Source: Ceratodon purpureus (lineage: Eukaryota; Streptophyta; Bryopsida; Pseudoditrichales; Ditrichaceae). From it: a DNA stretch of 64,000 bases. The position numbers and the translations under genes are program-made. Location of the stretch: assembly GCA_014871385.1 (NCBI GenBank), contig CM026426.1, forward strand, positions 59,744,084-59,808,083, given 5' to 3'. Below are positions 56,366 to 64,000 of the stretch, piece after piece. Below the pieces are notes generated by a model. The model made no database searches and was not told the origin of the DNA. It saw only the letters and a program-made list of their open reading frames with translations. The stretch's first letter is position 1; each line of letters opens with the position of its first letter.

Positions 56366-56690
56366 CGTTTGGTCGCGCCCGCACCCGACCGCCCGTGCGC
56401 GCCCGCGCCTGCATTCGCCCGCCGCTCTCCGCCCGTGCGCGCCCGCGCCCGCATTCGCCCGCTGCTCTCCGCCCGCGCCCGCCCGCGCCCGCCCGCTTCG
56501 CGATCCAGCGCTCGCGCGTGCATGCGCCCGCCCCCGCCCGTCTTCCACCGCGCGCGCTATCCGCCACGCGGCCTTCAATCGCGCGCACCCACCTGCGCCC
56601 GCCCGTTCGCCTCGGAGCGCGCCCGATCTTCTGGTGCGCGCGCGCCCGTTCGGTCGCGCCCGTCCGGACAGTACTCGCTCGGTCGAGGGC
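56366..56690 (+). promoter_or_regulatory. CGCGCCCG array 5
   Basis: Dense CGCCCGCGCC and GCGCGCCCG units just upstream of TATATAAA and the hAT transposase gene. It is the most G+C-rich stretch near the transposase. Confidence 0.7.
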
Positions 56691-56695
56691 GGCAG

Positions 56696-56703
56696 TATAT
56701 AAA
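56696..56703 (+). promoter_or_regulatory. TATA box of hAT transposase gene
   Basis: TATATAAA follows array 5. Downstream, GGTTTGGGTGGGGGGAAT (about 56807) resembles GATTGGGTGGGGGGGATC before the kinase gene, so these two leaders are related. An upstream ATG near 56748 opens a short frame that would affect translation unless spliced out. Confidence 0.6.
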
Positions 56704-56946
56704 CTGCCCCCTTGATTTGACATCCACCTTACCTCCTTGCGTGCTTCATGTCCTGGGTCTCCTTGAGGGCTCCTTGCTTGAAACTGTTAGCTTGGGGAGA
56801 CACTTGGTTTGGGTGGGGGGAATGTAAAAATTCTTCTCTCCATAAATCAATGTGTCAAGCACTTTTCAGACACACTAAGTTATTCAGATAATAATCTTTT
56901 CGTACTACTGGTCCTATTAGTCCCGATACTTCCCTAATCATTCACT

Positions 56947-59900
56947 ATGGATCCGGATGAAGCGGTTGAACCGGTTGAAGTGGTTGCTCCGGCTAGAGCC
57001 ATTCCAAGACTCGGTACGAGAGAGTGGGCACCATGGTTTTCGATCAAGTTCCAGGAAGGGTCACTGTCACATAAGGTAGCCCAATGTGTGTATTGCAGGA
57101 CCAAGTTTTCGTACGTGAGGCATAGGTGCTTTCAGCATTATGGTTGGGACCAGTCCAATCTCTCGAGGGTTTGCCAAAAGGCACCTACCGTAGTGAAGAG
57201 GAAGTTTCAGTTTTGCGCTGGAAAGATTCCCGGCCCTTTGACACAGGAGGAGGTGGATGGTATCAGGCCAACGTTCCCCGCGTCAGTTCAACGTGGAACA
57301 TCCAGTGCTTCCACACACGGCACTCTGTACGGTGGATCCGAACCCTCGTATAATGATTCCGAAGAGGACCGAAATGTCTCCAGTGTTGCACCTAGTAGGG
57401 CCGGTTCGAATACCACTAGGAGCTTGCGGCAACAGGACATGAGTGAAGTACTCCAGATCGCCAAGCGGAAGGAGCTGGACATGTTGTGGTCATCCTTCTT
57501 TTACGAAGCCAACGTCGCATTCAACGTGGCCAAGCACCCAGCATTTATTAAGGCGGTGAGCACAACCGCGGCTGCCGGATTTAACTACAGTCCTCCTTCC
57601 TATGACGCGATGCGAACAACGCACATCAAGGAAAAAAAGAAGTTAATCAAGGCAAAGATTGATGAACGTACGAAAACCTCGACCGAGTTATACGGGGGTA
57701 CCATATGCTCCGATGGCTGGGATAATGTGAATCGCCGACCGTTGATGAATGTCATGCTAGTATGTCCGGCAGGCGATGTATTTCTTGGGTCTGTTGATAC
57801 GACTGGCGAGAAGAAGTCAATGGGATATATTGCCGGGGAGATGAAGAAATATATTCGAGAAATTGGCCCTCAGAATGTTGTCCAGATTTGCACGGACAAT
57901 GCAGCCAACATGCTTGGCGCCATGGATAATATCCTGGAGGAGTTTCCTCACATGTACAAGCAGGGCTGTTGTGCCCATATTCTAGATCTTCTTATGGAGG
58001 ACTGGGGCAAGGAAGTCTTTGTGAAGGATTTGGTCGCCAAGGCTAAACACGTGTGTCATTACATTCGGAGACATCATGTTCCCATGGCCCTTTTCCGCAA
58101 ATTTGAACCGAAGTTGTCCTTGGTGGTTCCCGCTGAAACCAGATTCGCTTGTAACTATCTGATGATAGAGCGCCTTATGGAGGTTAAATTTGCTTTGGAG
58201 CAAGTGGTCATGGCACAGGAGTGGTACGAGTATGTCGACGGTTTATTCAACCAAACCGAGGGGGTGCGTAATCATGCACGCGCAAGCGTAGTGCGTCAAA
58301 CAATTCGTGACGATGGGTTCTGGCATCAGTGTGACAACTTCACGCACCTAGTGAATCCAGCCCTAGTAGCTCTCAGAACCTTCGATGGAAGCCAGCCGGC
58401 AATGGGCAAGGCATGGATTACAATGAGCAACCTAAAGGATCACGTGTACAATCTCCGAGGATCCCCTTGCTTTTTCCCACCTGTCATGGCAACAAGGATG
58501 GAGCTGCGGTTCGACCGTAGATGGGACATGATGCATACCGATCTTCATTATGCCGCGGCGCTCTTGAACCCTTGGGTTAGAACGCATAAGGGCTTACAAG
58601 TCATAGGAGAAGCGAAGGCGGCTCTCAATCGGGTGTTTCGTCAGGTGGGTGGCCAAATGGGAATTCCATTTGGCGATCTTATGAAAGAGATGATCGAGTT
58701 CGACGAGGGACGTGGCCCTTACAGCCCCGAAGTGACCATCGATAACAGAGGTTTGAATCTGGTACCCCATCAATGGTGGCGGAGGATTGGAGGGGGACCA
58801 TTGGCAGTCATTGCGAAGCGCATTTTATCTCAGGTCTGCTCCGCCTCATCGTGTGAACGGAATTGGAGCATGTATTCGTTTGTCCACAACAAGGTACGCA
58901 ACCGCCTGGGGTTAGAGAAGTCTGAGGCCTTGGTGTACATTTATACGAATAGCAGACTCCTCCGCGAACGCCCAAAGCCCAACCCCCTCAGATGGTACGA
59001 GAACAATGCATGGTCAGAGGAGTCAGATCCGGAGAGAGATCCAAGCGAAGAGGAAGGAGATGACGACGATCATTACATACCGGTTGACCATGCAGGCAGT
59101 GGGGATGATGATGTCTGGGGACATGATAACGTCGACGTTAACACGAATGGGCAAAACGACGGTAATGGCAACGGACGCGGTGACGCTAACCGCAACAATC
59201 CGCGTGACCGCAACAACCACGATGATAACGGTGATGCGTACGACTTCAACAATGAACCAGAATATAACCAGGGAAACCCGGACATGAACATCTATGGAGA
59301 CGAATTTCCCACGCTCCCGGTATTTGATGAAGCGGCTAATGCAGAAGGAAGAGGCGCTCGTGACGAAAGAGATGCTATTCCAGTCCAAATCAATCCTGAG
59401 AACAATGACGGGGTTGCAGATGATTCATCCAGCGAGGACCATCTAGGCAACGATATCCATGCTGGCGATGATGATGAGGACAGTGACGAAGGGGGTGATG
59501 GAAGTCATGGACGGGCTGTAGATAGACCTCATTGGACCGGCCTCGTTAGTGGGGAGGGCAACTGGGGAACCGTTCCGGCACAAGGCGACTCAAGCTTGTT
59601 TCAAGAGATTCCTCCTGCTCACGAGAGAAGGACTGTGCACGCAATCCCCGCACAGACTGTGGCTCCATCGCAACCCACTGGTACGGGGGGTATCGAACCA
59701 GATACAATCGTGGATGGAAGCCTGGCTCGGAGGCCCACAAGTTCAATGGGCGCAAAAATAGCTCGACTCCTTAGATCATCAGCAGCGGCGAGGCCTCCAC
59801 TCAATCGAGCTAGTGGTAGTCGGCGTGGTGCCTCCACCGCCAAGCTAGTCCCCGTGGCGCCAGCTATAGACGAAGCCGTACAGAATGTGGCCCAACGTGG

Positions 59901-60393
59901 TGCGAAGAAGTCCACAGCCAAGGTTGTTAGGAAACCACCATCACAAGAACCCCGCGGAGGAACACGAAAGTCAAGCAAAAAAACTGGACCTGATCCCCTT
60001 CCATTCTATACAGGGTACACTGAAGGGGGGCCTTCTTCTGGAACTGGGGTTGTTCGCACACGCATAAACTTTGAGGATGGCATCACAGCCATCGGTAATT
60101 CCGGAAAGGAGAGGCCTATGAAGCGCCTAGTAAGTGCCAGAGATGGCAATACGGGTGAAGTTTCCGTGCAAGTGCGCAATCTTACATCGGAGGTGGAAGG
60201 AGAGGTACAAGCTCCAGTGGTCGGAGCTCCTGAGGATGAAGGTGACAACGAGCACTCAGAGGAGGAAGACCCCGATTGCGATGAGGCGCCAGATGACGAA
60301 GATGTGATAATCCGGCACGAATTGGGGCCCACTGTAGCTCGGAAAAGACAATCTTCACGCAAGAAGAAGCCCCGCAAAGCAAGGAGAGTCTAG
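56947..60393 (+). CDS. hAT transposase (1148 aa)
   Basis: ATG at 56947. Domains in order: a BED-like zinc finger (about 25-65, CVYC...RHRCFQHYG), a linker, the DUF659/RNase H-like core (about 235-460), the hAT C-terminal dimerisation region (about 615-680, SCERNWSMYSFVHNKVRNRL), and a long acidic, Asn/Asp-rich then basic tail (690-1148). The catalytic triad appears complete: Asp256 in CSDGWD, Asp317 in CTDNAANM, Glu637 in CERNW. The CxxH-type motif (CCAHILDLL) and ETRF motif are present. It is longer than usual for the family because of the tail. It is likely the enzyme that moves this 14.6-kb element, and no break is visible. Confidence 0.92.
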   Translation: MDPDEAVEPVEVVAPARAIPRLGTREWAPWFSIKFQEGSLSHKVAQCVYCRTKFSYVRHRCFQHYGWDQSNLSRVCQKAPTVVKRKFQFCAGKIPGPLTQEEVDGIRPTFPASVQRGTSSASTHGTLYGGSEPSYNDSEEDRNVSSVAPSRAGSNTTRSLRQQDMSEVLQIAKRKELDMLWSSFFYEANVAFNVAKHPAFIKAVSTTAAAGFNYSPPSYDAMRTTHIKEKKKLIKAKIDERTKTSTELYGGTICSDGWDNVNRRPLMNVMLVCPAGDVFLGSVDTTGEKKSMGYIAGEMKKYIREIGPQNVVQICTDNAANMLGAMDNILEEFPHMYKQGCCAHILDLLMEDWGKEVFVKDLVAKAKHVCHYIRRHHVPMALFRKFEPKLSLVVPAETRFACNYLMIERLMEVKFALEQVVMAQEWYEYVDGLFNQTEGVRNHARASVVRQTIRDDGFWHQCDNFTHLVNPALVALRTFDGSQPAMGKAWITMSNLKDHVYNLRGSPCFFPPVMATRMELRFDRRWDMMHTDLHYAAALLNPWVRTHKGLQVIGEAKAALNRVFRQVGGQMGIPFGDLMKEMIEFDEGRGPYSPEVTIDNRGLNLVPHQWWRRIGGGPLAVIAKRILSQVCSASSCERNWSMYSFVHNKVRNRLGLEKSEALVYIYTNSRLLRERPKPNPLRWYENNAWSEESDPERDPSEEEGDDDDHYIPVDHAGSGDDDVWGHDNVDVNTNGQNDGNGNGRGDANRNNPRDRNNHDDNGDAYDFNNEPEYNQGNPDMNIYGDEFPTLPVFDEAANAEGRGARDERDAIPVQINPENNDGVADDSSSEDHLGNDIHAGDDDEDSDEGGDGSHGRAVDRPHWTGLVSGEGNWGTVPAQGDSSLFQEIPPAHERRTVHAIPAQTVAPSQPTGTGGIEPDTIVDGSLARRPTSSMGAKIARLLRSSAAARPPLNRASGSRRGASTAKLVPVAPAIDEAVQNVAQRGAKKSTAKVVRKPPSQEPRGGTRKSSKKTGPDPLPFYTGYTEGGPSSGTGVVRTRINFEDGITAIGNSGKERPMKRLVSARDGNTGEVSVQVRNLTSEVEGEVQAPVVGAPEDEGDNEHSEEEDPDCDEAPDDEDVIIRHELGPTVARKRQSSRKKKPRKARRV

Positions 60394-60734
60394 ACTGTGG
60401 TCACCTTTTTAGCGCATGAAGTAGCAGTAAATCTAAACATACAATCTACCGGCTAAAAACCAATATAAATACTACGTTATTCTTAATGTTTTTTTTTTTT
60501 TTTTGGTAGCACCTTCTTATTACGTAGGCTTATACTGTTACTTAGAGTCAACCTAGTTCATTATCTCACACTCGAAGGAATTGTATGGTTGTGCTCTGTA
60601 TTAATTTTTGTGCGCTAAATGCGGTTAATATATCTCCATTGAGTAATTTCGCAGTGAATTTTTTTGGTATTCTGTTCAATATACGAGTATACCGTAACCG
60701 AACCTGTACAGTGTATGTAACGCTGCCTATCCGG
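60394..60734. other. Spacer after hAT transposase
   Basis: AT-rich DNA, probably the untranslated end of the transposase gene plus spacer. No gene is seen. Confidence 0.4.
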
Positions 60735-61090
60735 GCGCGTGCACTGGGACGGGCGCGTACAGGAAGGCGGGCGAGTGCACGGTGTCGGGCGCGTGCGCGG
60801 GGACAGGCGCGTGCACGGCCACGGGCGCGTACAGCGTGCTCGCGCGTACAGATAACCGGCGCGCGCAGGGGTACGGGCGCGAGCACGCGGGCACGGGCGC
60901 CTACGGCGTCGGGCGCGCCCGATGTGGGCTGACGGGCGCGCACGTGGGCACGGGCGCGCAAACGCGGGCACGGGCGCCGGCAGTCCCCCGCGCGAACGCG
61001 GTGGACGGGCGCGTGCAGACGGGCGCATGCGGACGGGCGCGTGTGGAGGCCCTGTGCGCGCGCGTGTACGCGCTTACGGGCGCGAACAGC
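60735..61090 (-). promoter_or_regulatory. CGCGCCCG array 6, reversed orientation
   Basis: The units read ACGGGCGCGTGCAC and CGGGCGCG on plus, so CGCGCCCG lies on the minus strand, opposite to the other arrays. It still ends in a TATA-like box before the kinase gene, which suggests the array works in either orientation. Confidence 0.65.
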
Positions 61091-61099
61091 CGAGGGGAG

Positions 61100-61107
61100 C
61101 ATAAAAG
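61100..61107 (+). promoter_or_regulatory. TATA-like box of kinase gene
   Basis: CATAAAAG follows array 6. No ATG occurs between it and 61284, so the first ATG is the kinase start. Confidence 0.55.
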
Positions 61108-61283
61108 GCGCCCCTTAACCCTTATTTTCTACTTTTCAAAGTCTCCTCTTCCAGGTGGCTCCTTGTCCTAGCCCGTGACTCCACGTGCTCTGCTTGGAAC
61201 TGCAGGAAGTGGGAGCAACCAGATTGGGTGGGGGGGATCTTTTGGTTTTTTTTTTATTGTGTGTCCAGTTCATTATTCCAACT

Positions 61284-62852
61284 ATGTCGGTCTCTCGCGG
61301 ATCCGGGAAACGCCCTGCCTACGTAGATCTTGATGCTCCTGTAGAGGATGTGATGGCAACCTCCACAGCACCGACCGCTACAGGCTCAAACCCGTCATCA
61401 AGCTCATCGGGAAAGAAGAACCGGAAGTCGGCGAGTGAGAGGGACCCGGACTACCCACCTCCTCGGTACCAGGAATTCGTTAGAGAGCTAGCATTGGAGT
61501 GGTACGGATGTCGGAAACGGGAGATGATTACCCGTACGTACGTTGAGAAGGGGGAGACCGGAATTAAGGACTTAAAGACCCATTTGGAAGAGTATTTGTG
61601 GAAGAAGCTGGACCTTTCCGAGAGATATAATGATTGTATTCATTACTTTCATTTCCCTAAGTGGATGGAGCAACAAATAACAACAAACACTACGAACATT
61701 GTGCATGTCTTTGAGTGTGTCAACAAGAAGCCGACGGAGGGCTACTCGCGGGCGCAGAAGGAAGAGATAGAGAAGCTCAAATATGTCCAGGATTCGTGCG
61801 CGAGATTCTCGAATAATAAGACGAGGGCGAGGCCATGGCTTGAAGCTGGACTGAAAAGCGCAATGGAGAAGTACTTGTGGAGAGCAGTGGTTGGAGTTCC
61901 GAGAGGGGTCAAGTTGGTTCCGCTGTCAGGCACAAAGGAAGGCGGTTATGGTAAAGTCCAAAAATTACGTATTGTTGGCATGCAAACCATACCTGAGACT
62001 TGTGTCTTTGCGGGGAAGACGTCCAAGGCTCCTGACGAGACCCAGAAGCGGCACGAGACATCAATAGAAGCCATGGTTTGCAGAATTGACCATCCCGGCG
62101 TTATTAAGTTTTTTGCGGTCAATGACTGGACGATGGAAGCCTACACGCTTTGGTGGAATGGGGATTGCCTGCAGAATTTTCTGCACAAGTTCAATTCAAA
62201 TATCGGTGAGGGTACTCAGAACCGTAACATCCACAAGCAGATCGATATGCCCATGGAAACACGTGACCGTGTTAAGGCCTTCCGCACCCATAGGGCCAAG
62301 CTAGCTTGGGCACTCATCTGTATTATGGACCGGGTGCATAAGGGGTATTTGCAGCATAATGACATCTCCCCGGGAAATGTCTTGCTTCACTTCCCAGAGG
62401 ATAAAGTGAGCGAGGTTTACATTGGAGTATGCGACTGGGACCTTGCAAGTCGAGTGTGTGAGACAACTCCTTCAAGGTACGGTTACCCAAGTGATGAGGC
62501 GCGTACGGAAGCCTTCAAGGAACGTGGTAGTTTTGTGGCTCCGGAGTTGTGGTACACTTATGGTAAGCGAAATTCGGAGACCTCTTATGAAACTGTAAGG
62601 AGGAGACATCTATATACGCAGGCTGCCGATGCGTACTCGGTTGGAGTGGTAGCAAATAAGATTTGGGATAACGAGGACGACTTCGACCTTTTCAAGGATA
62701 CAGCGGGGAAGGCTAGATTTGCGGTGGCGTTGAAGGAGCTCACAGATCCCGATCCCAAGAGCCGCTCCACCTTGCGTTTGGTCCACGCTACTCTAACAGC
62801 CCCTCCCTACAATTTCCAAATCCCAGAGTGTTGTTATCGCAAACATATTTAG
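61284..62852 (+). CDS. Protein kinase carried by hAT element (522 aa)
   Basis: ATG at 61284. A Ser-rich N-terminus (about 1-60) precedes a helical domain and a kinase domain from about residue 215. Visible motifs: Gly-rich loop GTKEGGYGKV, ATP-anchoring Lys245 in FAGKTSK, an alpha-C Glu in ETSIEAMVC, catalytic loop QHNDISPGNVLL with Asp360, DWD in place of DFG with Asp384, FVAPELW as the APE motif, and DAYSVGVV. All residues needed for phosphotransfer appear present, so an active Ser/Thr-type kinase is plausible. The HND and DWD variants set it apart from common plant kinases. Its role could be control of transposase or host chromatin; this is inference. Confidence 0.85.
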   Translation: MSVSRGSGKRPAYVDLDAPVEDVMATSTAPTATGSNPSSSSSGKKNRKSASERDPDYPPPRYQEFVRELALEWYGCRKREMITRTYVEKGETGIKDLKTHLEEYLWKKLDLSERYNDCIHYFHFPKWMEQQITTNTTNIVHVFECVNKKPTEGYSRAQKEEIEKLKYVQDSCARFSNNKTRARPWLEAGLKSAMEKYLWRAVVGVPRGVKLVPLSGTKEGGYGKVQKLRIVGMQTIPETCVFAGKTSKAPDETQKRHETSIEAMVCRIDHPGVIKFFAVNDWTMEAYTLWWNGDCLQNFLHKFNSNIGEGTQNRNIHKQIDMPMETRDRVKAFRTHRAKLAWALICIMDRVHKGYLQHNDISPGNVLLHFPEDKVSEVYIGVCDWDLASRVCETTPSRYGYPSDEARTEAFKERGSFVAPELWYTYGKRNSETSYETVRRRHLYTQAADAYSVGVVANKIWDNEDDFDLFKDTAGKARFAVALKELTDPDPKSRSTLRLVHATLTAPPYNFQIPECCYRKHI

Positions 62853-63049
62853 AAGTAGGCAAGTAGTGACAACAATGTGATATTCTCAGTTCTCCATAAG
62901 AGGGGACATTTTTTGTAAGTGGTTTACTGCCACAATTTTGCAAAACTTTTCAATAAACATTGCACTTCCCAATTGCCCTCTTCTGAAATACATGCCCTCT
63001 CTTGTCATTTATGATTTTGCCCGATGTCGCTCTTTCCCTACTAACCTGC
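62853..63049. other. 3-prime flank of kinase gene
   Basis: AT-rich, non-coding; likely the untranslated end of the kinase gene. Confidence 0.4.
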
Positions 63050-63351
63050 AGCGCTCGCGCCCGACCGCCGGCGCCCGATGCAGCGCACTCGCCCAAATGC
63101 ACGCGCCCGATCCAGGCTCGCGCCCACATGACCGCGCCCGATAAGTGTGCTCGCGACCGTCAACTGGATCGCGCCCGCAGCGACGCTCGCGCCCGTTCGC
63201 AGGCGCACGCGCGCGGCCGGAACGACGCACGCGCCCTCGCTCTCGCGCACTCCAGCGCGCGCCCGTGACATCGCGTTCGCGCGGACGCTCGCGCCCGTCG
63301 TCCTGCTCGCGCCCACCCGCTCGCGCCCGTAATCGCGCTCGCGCCCGCACT
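63050..63351 (+). promoter_or_regulatory. CGCGCCCG array 7 at right end of hAT
   Basis: GCTCGCGCCCGT and related units close the element about 120 bases before its right TIR, as array 1 opens it about 130 bases after the left TIR. With no gene downstream inside the element, this copy may serve in transposition and not in promotion. Confidence 0.6.
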
Positions 63352-63472
63352 AATTCAGCGCTAGGTAAATTCGTTTCACCCTTACCGTGAGTCAACTGGT
63401 CAACGCCCTTATGTGACGGACACGGGGGTCTGTCTTGTCACCATGACGGACTAACGGACTAACGGACGGTCG

Positions 63473-63491
63473 GTCCATTATGACAACCATG
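63473..63491 (-). repeat. Right TIR of hAT element
   Basis: It is the exact 19-base complement of 48864-48882, followed by the GTCCTTCC duplication at 63492-63499. Confidence 0.95.
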
Positions 63492-63903
63492 GTCCTTCCG
63501 TGTTGCGCGAGACCTTTTTGCAGGTTACTTCTTAGCGCTTCGACCCTGCGATGAAGACGATCGTCCTTTCTGGCTTGCGAGGGCCTTGACTGACCCTAAT
63601 TCGAACCCTGACCTCCCAAACACGCTCCAAGTAGAGTTCTACCGCCCAATTTCCCGAGATGAAAATGTTTTGAAATTCTATACCGGCTGGGATGTGGATG
63701 GGAGACTTCCTTGGACAGTTGAGAAGGATGCACCCGAGTCGTGGCAGAGTACTGATGCAGTCATAACAGCTTGGAAATCCAAAGTTAAAAAAACTGTCAA
63801 CGAGCGGGGCGTGGGCAAGGATCCAACGCTGAAGATCCCACTGAAACAACTGGACATTATAAAGGCCTCCTTGGAGAGATTTGTGTCTCCGGATTCTGAA
63901 TAA
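63492..63903 (+). pseudogene. Gene A, copy 2, last part after hAT insertion
   Basis: The C-terminal quarter of gene A continues directly from the right duplication, matching 4848-5260 of copy 1 with a single noted residue change (Arg to Pro in GRLRWTV). It ends in TAA at 63901-63903. The 97 bases after it match the 3-prime flank of copy 1, so the element continues beyond the window toward its TIR, about 0.9 kb further. Confidence 0.85.
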
Positions 63904-64000
63904 ACATGTAGCTTTGAAGTTGGTGGTCTTGAAGTTCTGAATTTAGTGAGATCGCTTATATTCGTTTGAAGACGACTGAACTGAATTTCGTTTGTCCCTT

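Larger units (their letters stand above)
48864..63491 (+). mobile_element. 14.6-kb hAT transposon with cargo genes
   Basis: The 19-bp inverted repeats are CATGGTTGTCATAATGGAC (48864-48882) and its complement (63473-63491), with 8-bp duplications outside. A at position 2 and G at position 5 fit the hAT terminal rule. Inside are a coiled-coil ORF, an 850-aa RING-like protein, an intact-looking hAT transposase, a protein kinase, seven CGCGCCCG arrays, a ~142-bp satellite and a SINE-like insertion. All four genes point rightward. Perfect TIRs and duplications, open genes and a near-identical empty site suggest recent insertion. It is several times longer than typical autonomous plant hAT elements, generally a few kilobases. 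Confidence 0.95.
36776..64000 (-). mobile_element. 18.6-kb element family, copy 2 (inverted, truncated, interrupted)
   Basis: Reading right to left, it repeats copy 1 from about position 4750 to 17697. Both ends are missing here: the left end of the element lies beyond the window, and the other side is cut inside exon 3 of gene C. Gene order A, B, C and all landmark repeats are kept. A 14.6-kb hAT transposon (48864-63491) sits in gene A. Divergence from copy 1 is uneven: gene A exons are almost identical while gene C and AT-rich parts differ clearly. Confidence 0.88.

Overview
The window reads as nuclear DNA of a streptophyte, most likely a non-seed plant or charophyte alga. The signs are GT-AG introns, plant-type TTTAGGG-like interstitial repeats, a CACTA element starting CACTACAAGAA, a plant-style hAT transposase, a SUVR-like Pre-SET fragment, and transposase-linked families that I associate with charophyte and bryophyte genomes. 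The species cannot be named from sequence alone. No housekeeping gene, rRNA or tRNA was found. Almost everything is transposable-element DNA, nested in at least three layers.

Layer 1, oldest (1-3864 and 22439-31434): decayed genes full of in-frame TAG, TAA and TGA codons but with long conserved reading frames. They are a large transposase-like gene P (1951-3864, continued at 22439-23035), a SUVR-like Pre-SET/SET fragment on the minus strand (23036-23527), a low-complexity repeat protein (23910-25616) and a coiled-coil/zinc-binding gene K (31434-26551). Gene K is split by a 3.2-kb CACTA element (27529-30757). Non-coding parts near gene P are rich in GTAC.

Layer 2 (copy 1 at 3865-22438; copy 2 inverted at 36776-64000+): an 18.6-kb element with 27-bp terminal inverted repeats and an apparent 4-bp ATAA duplication. 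Removing it re-joins gene P in frame. It carries a minus-strand DUF7869-type transposase gene (A), then on plus a 112-aa protein (B), a ParB/'NGQH'-type protein (C), an FCP1-like phosphatase (D) and a small unknown gene (E). Its introns, leaders and ends hold dozens of copies of a 21-bp perfect palindrome: TTTAGCTCGA, one base, TCGAGCTAAA. A coordinated variant, TTTAGGTCGA/TCGACCTAAA, is used near both termini. Copy 2 is cut off inside gene C by a ~170-bp satellite array (31445-36775).

Layer 3, youngest (48864-63491): a 14.6-kb hAT transposon inserted in gene A of copy 2. It has a 19-bp TIR and an exact 8-bp duplication GTCCTTCC, and the uninterrupted gene in copy 1 serves as the empty site. 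It encodes an apparently intact BED/DUF659/hAT transposase, a protein kinase with all key motifs, an 850-aa coiled-coil/RING-like protein and a small coiled-coil ORF. Genes sit behind CGCGCCCG-rich arrays ending in TATA boxes, so the element seems to carry reusable promoter cassettes. It also contains a ~142-bp satellite and a 158-bp SINE-like insertion.

The two large elements are the main discoveries: both carry several genes besides the transposase, and each has its own private non-coding motif spread next to its genes.
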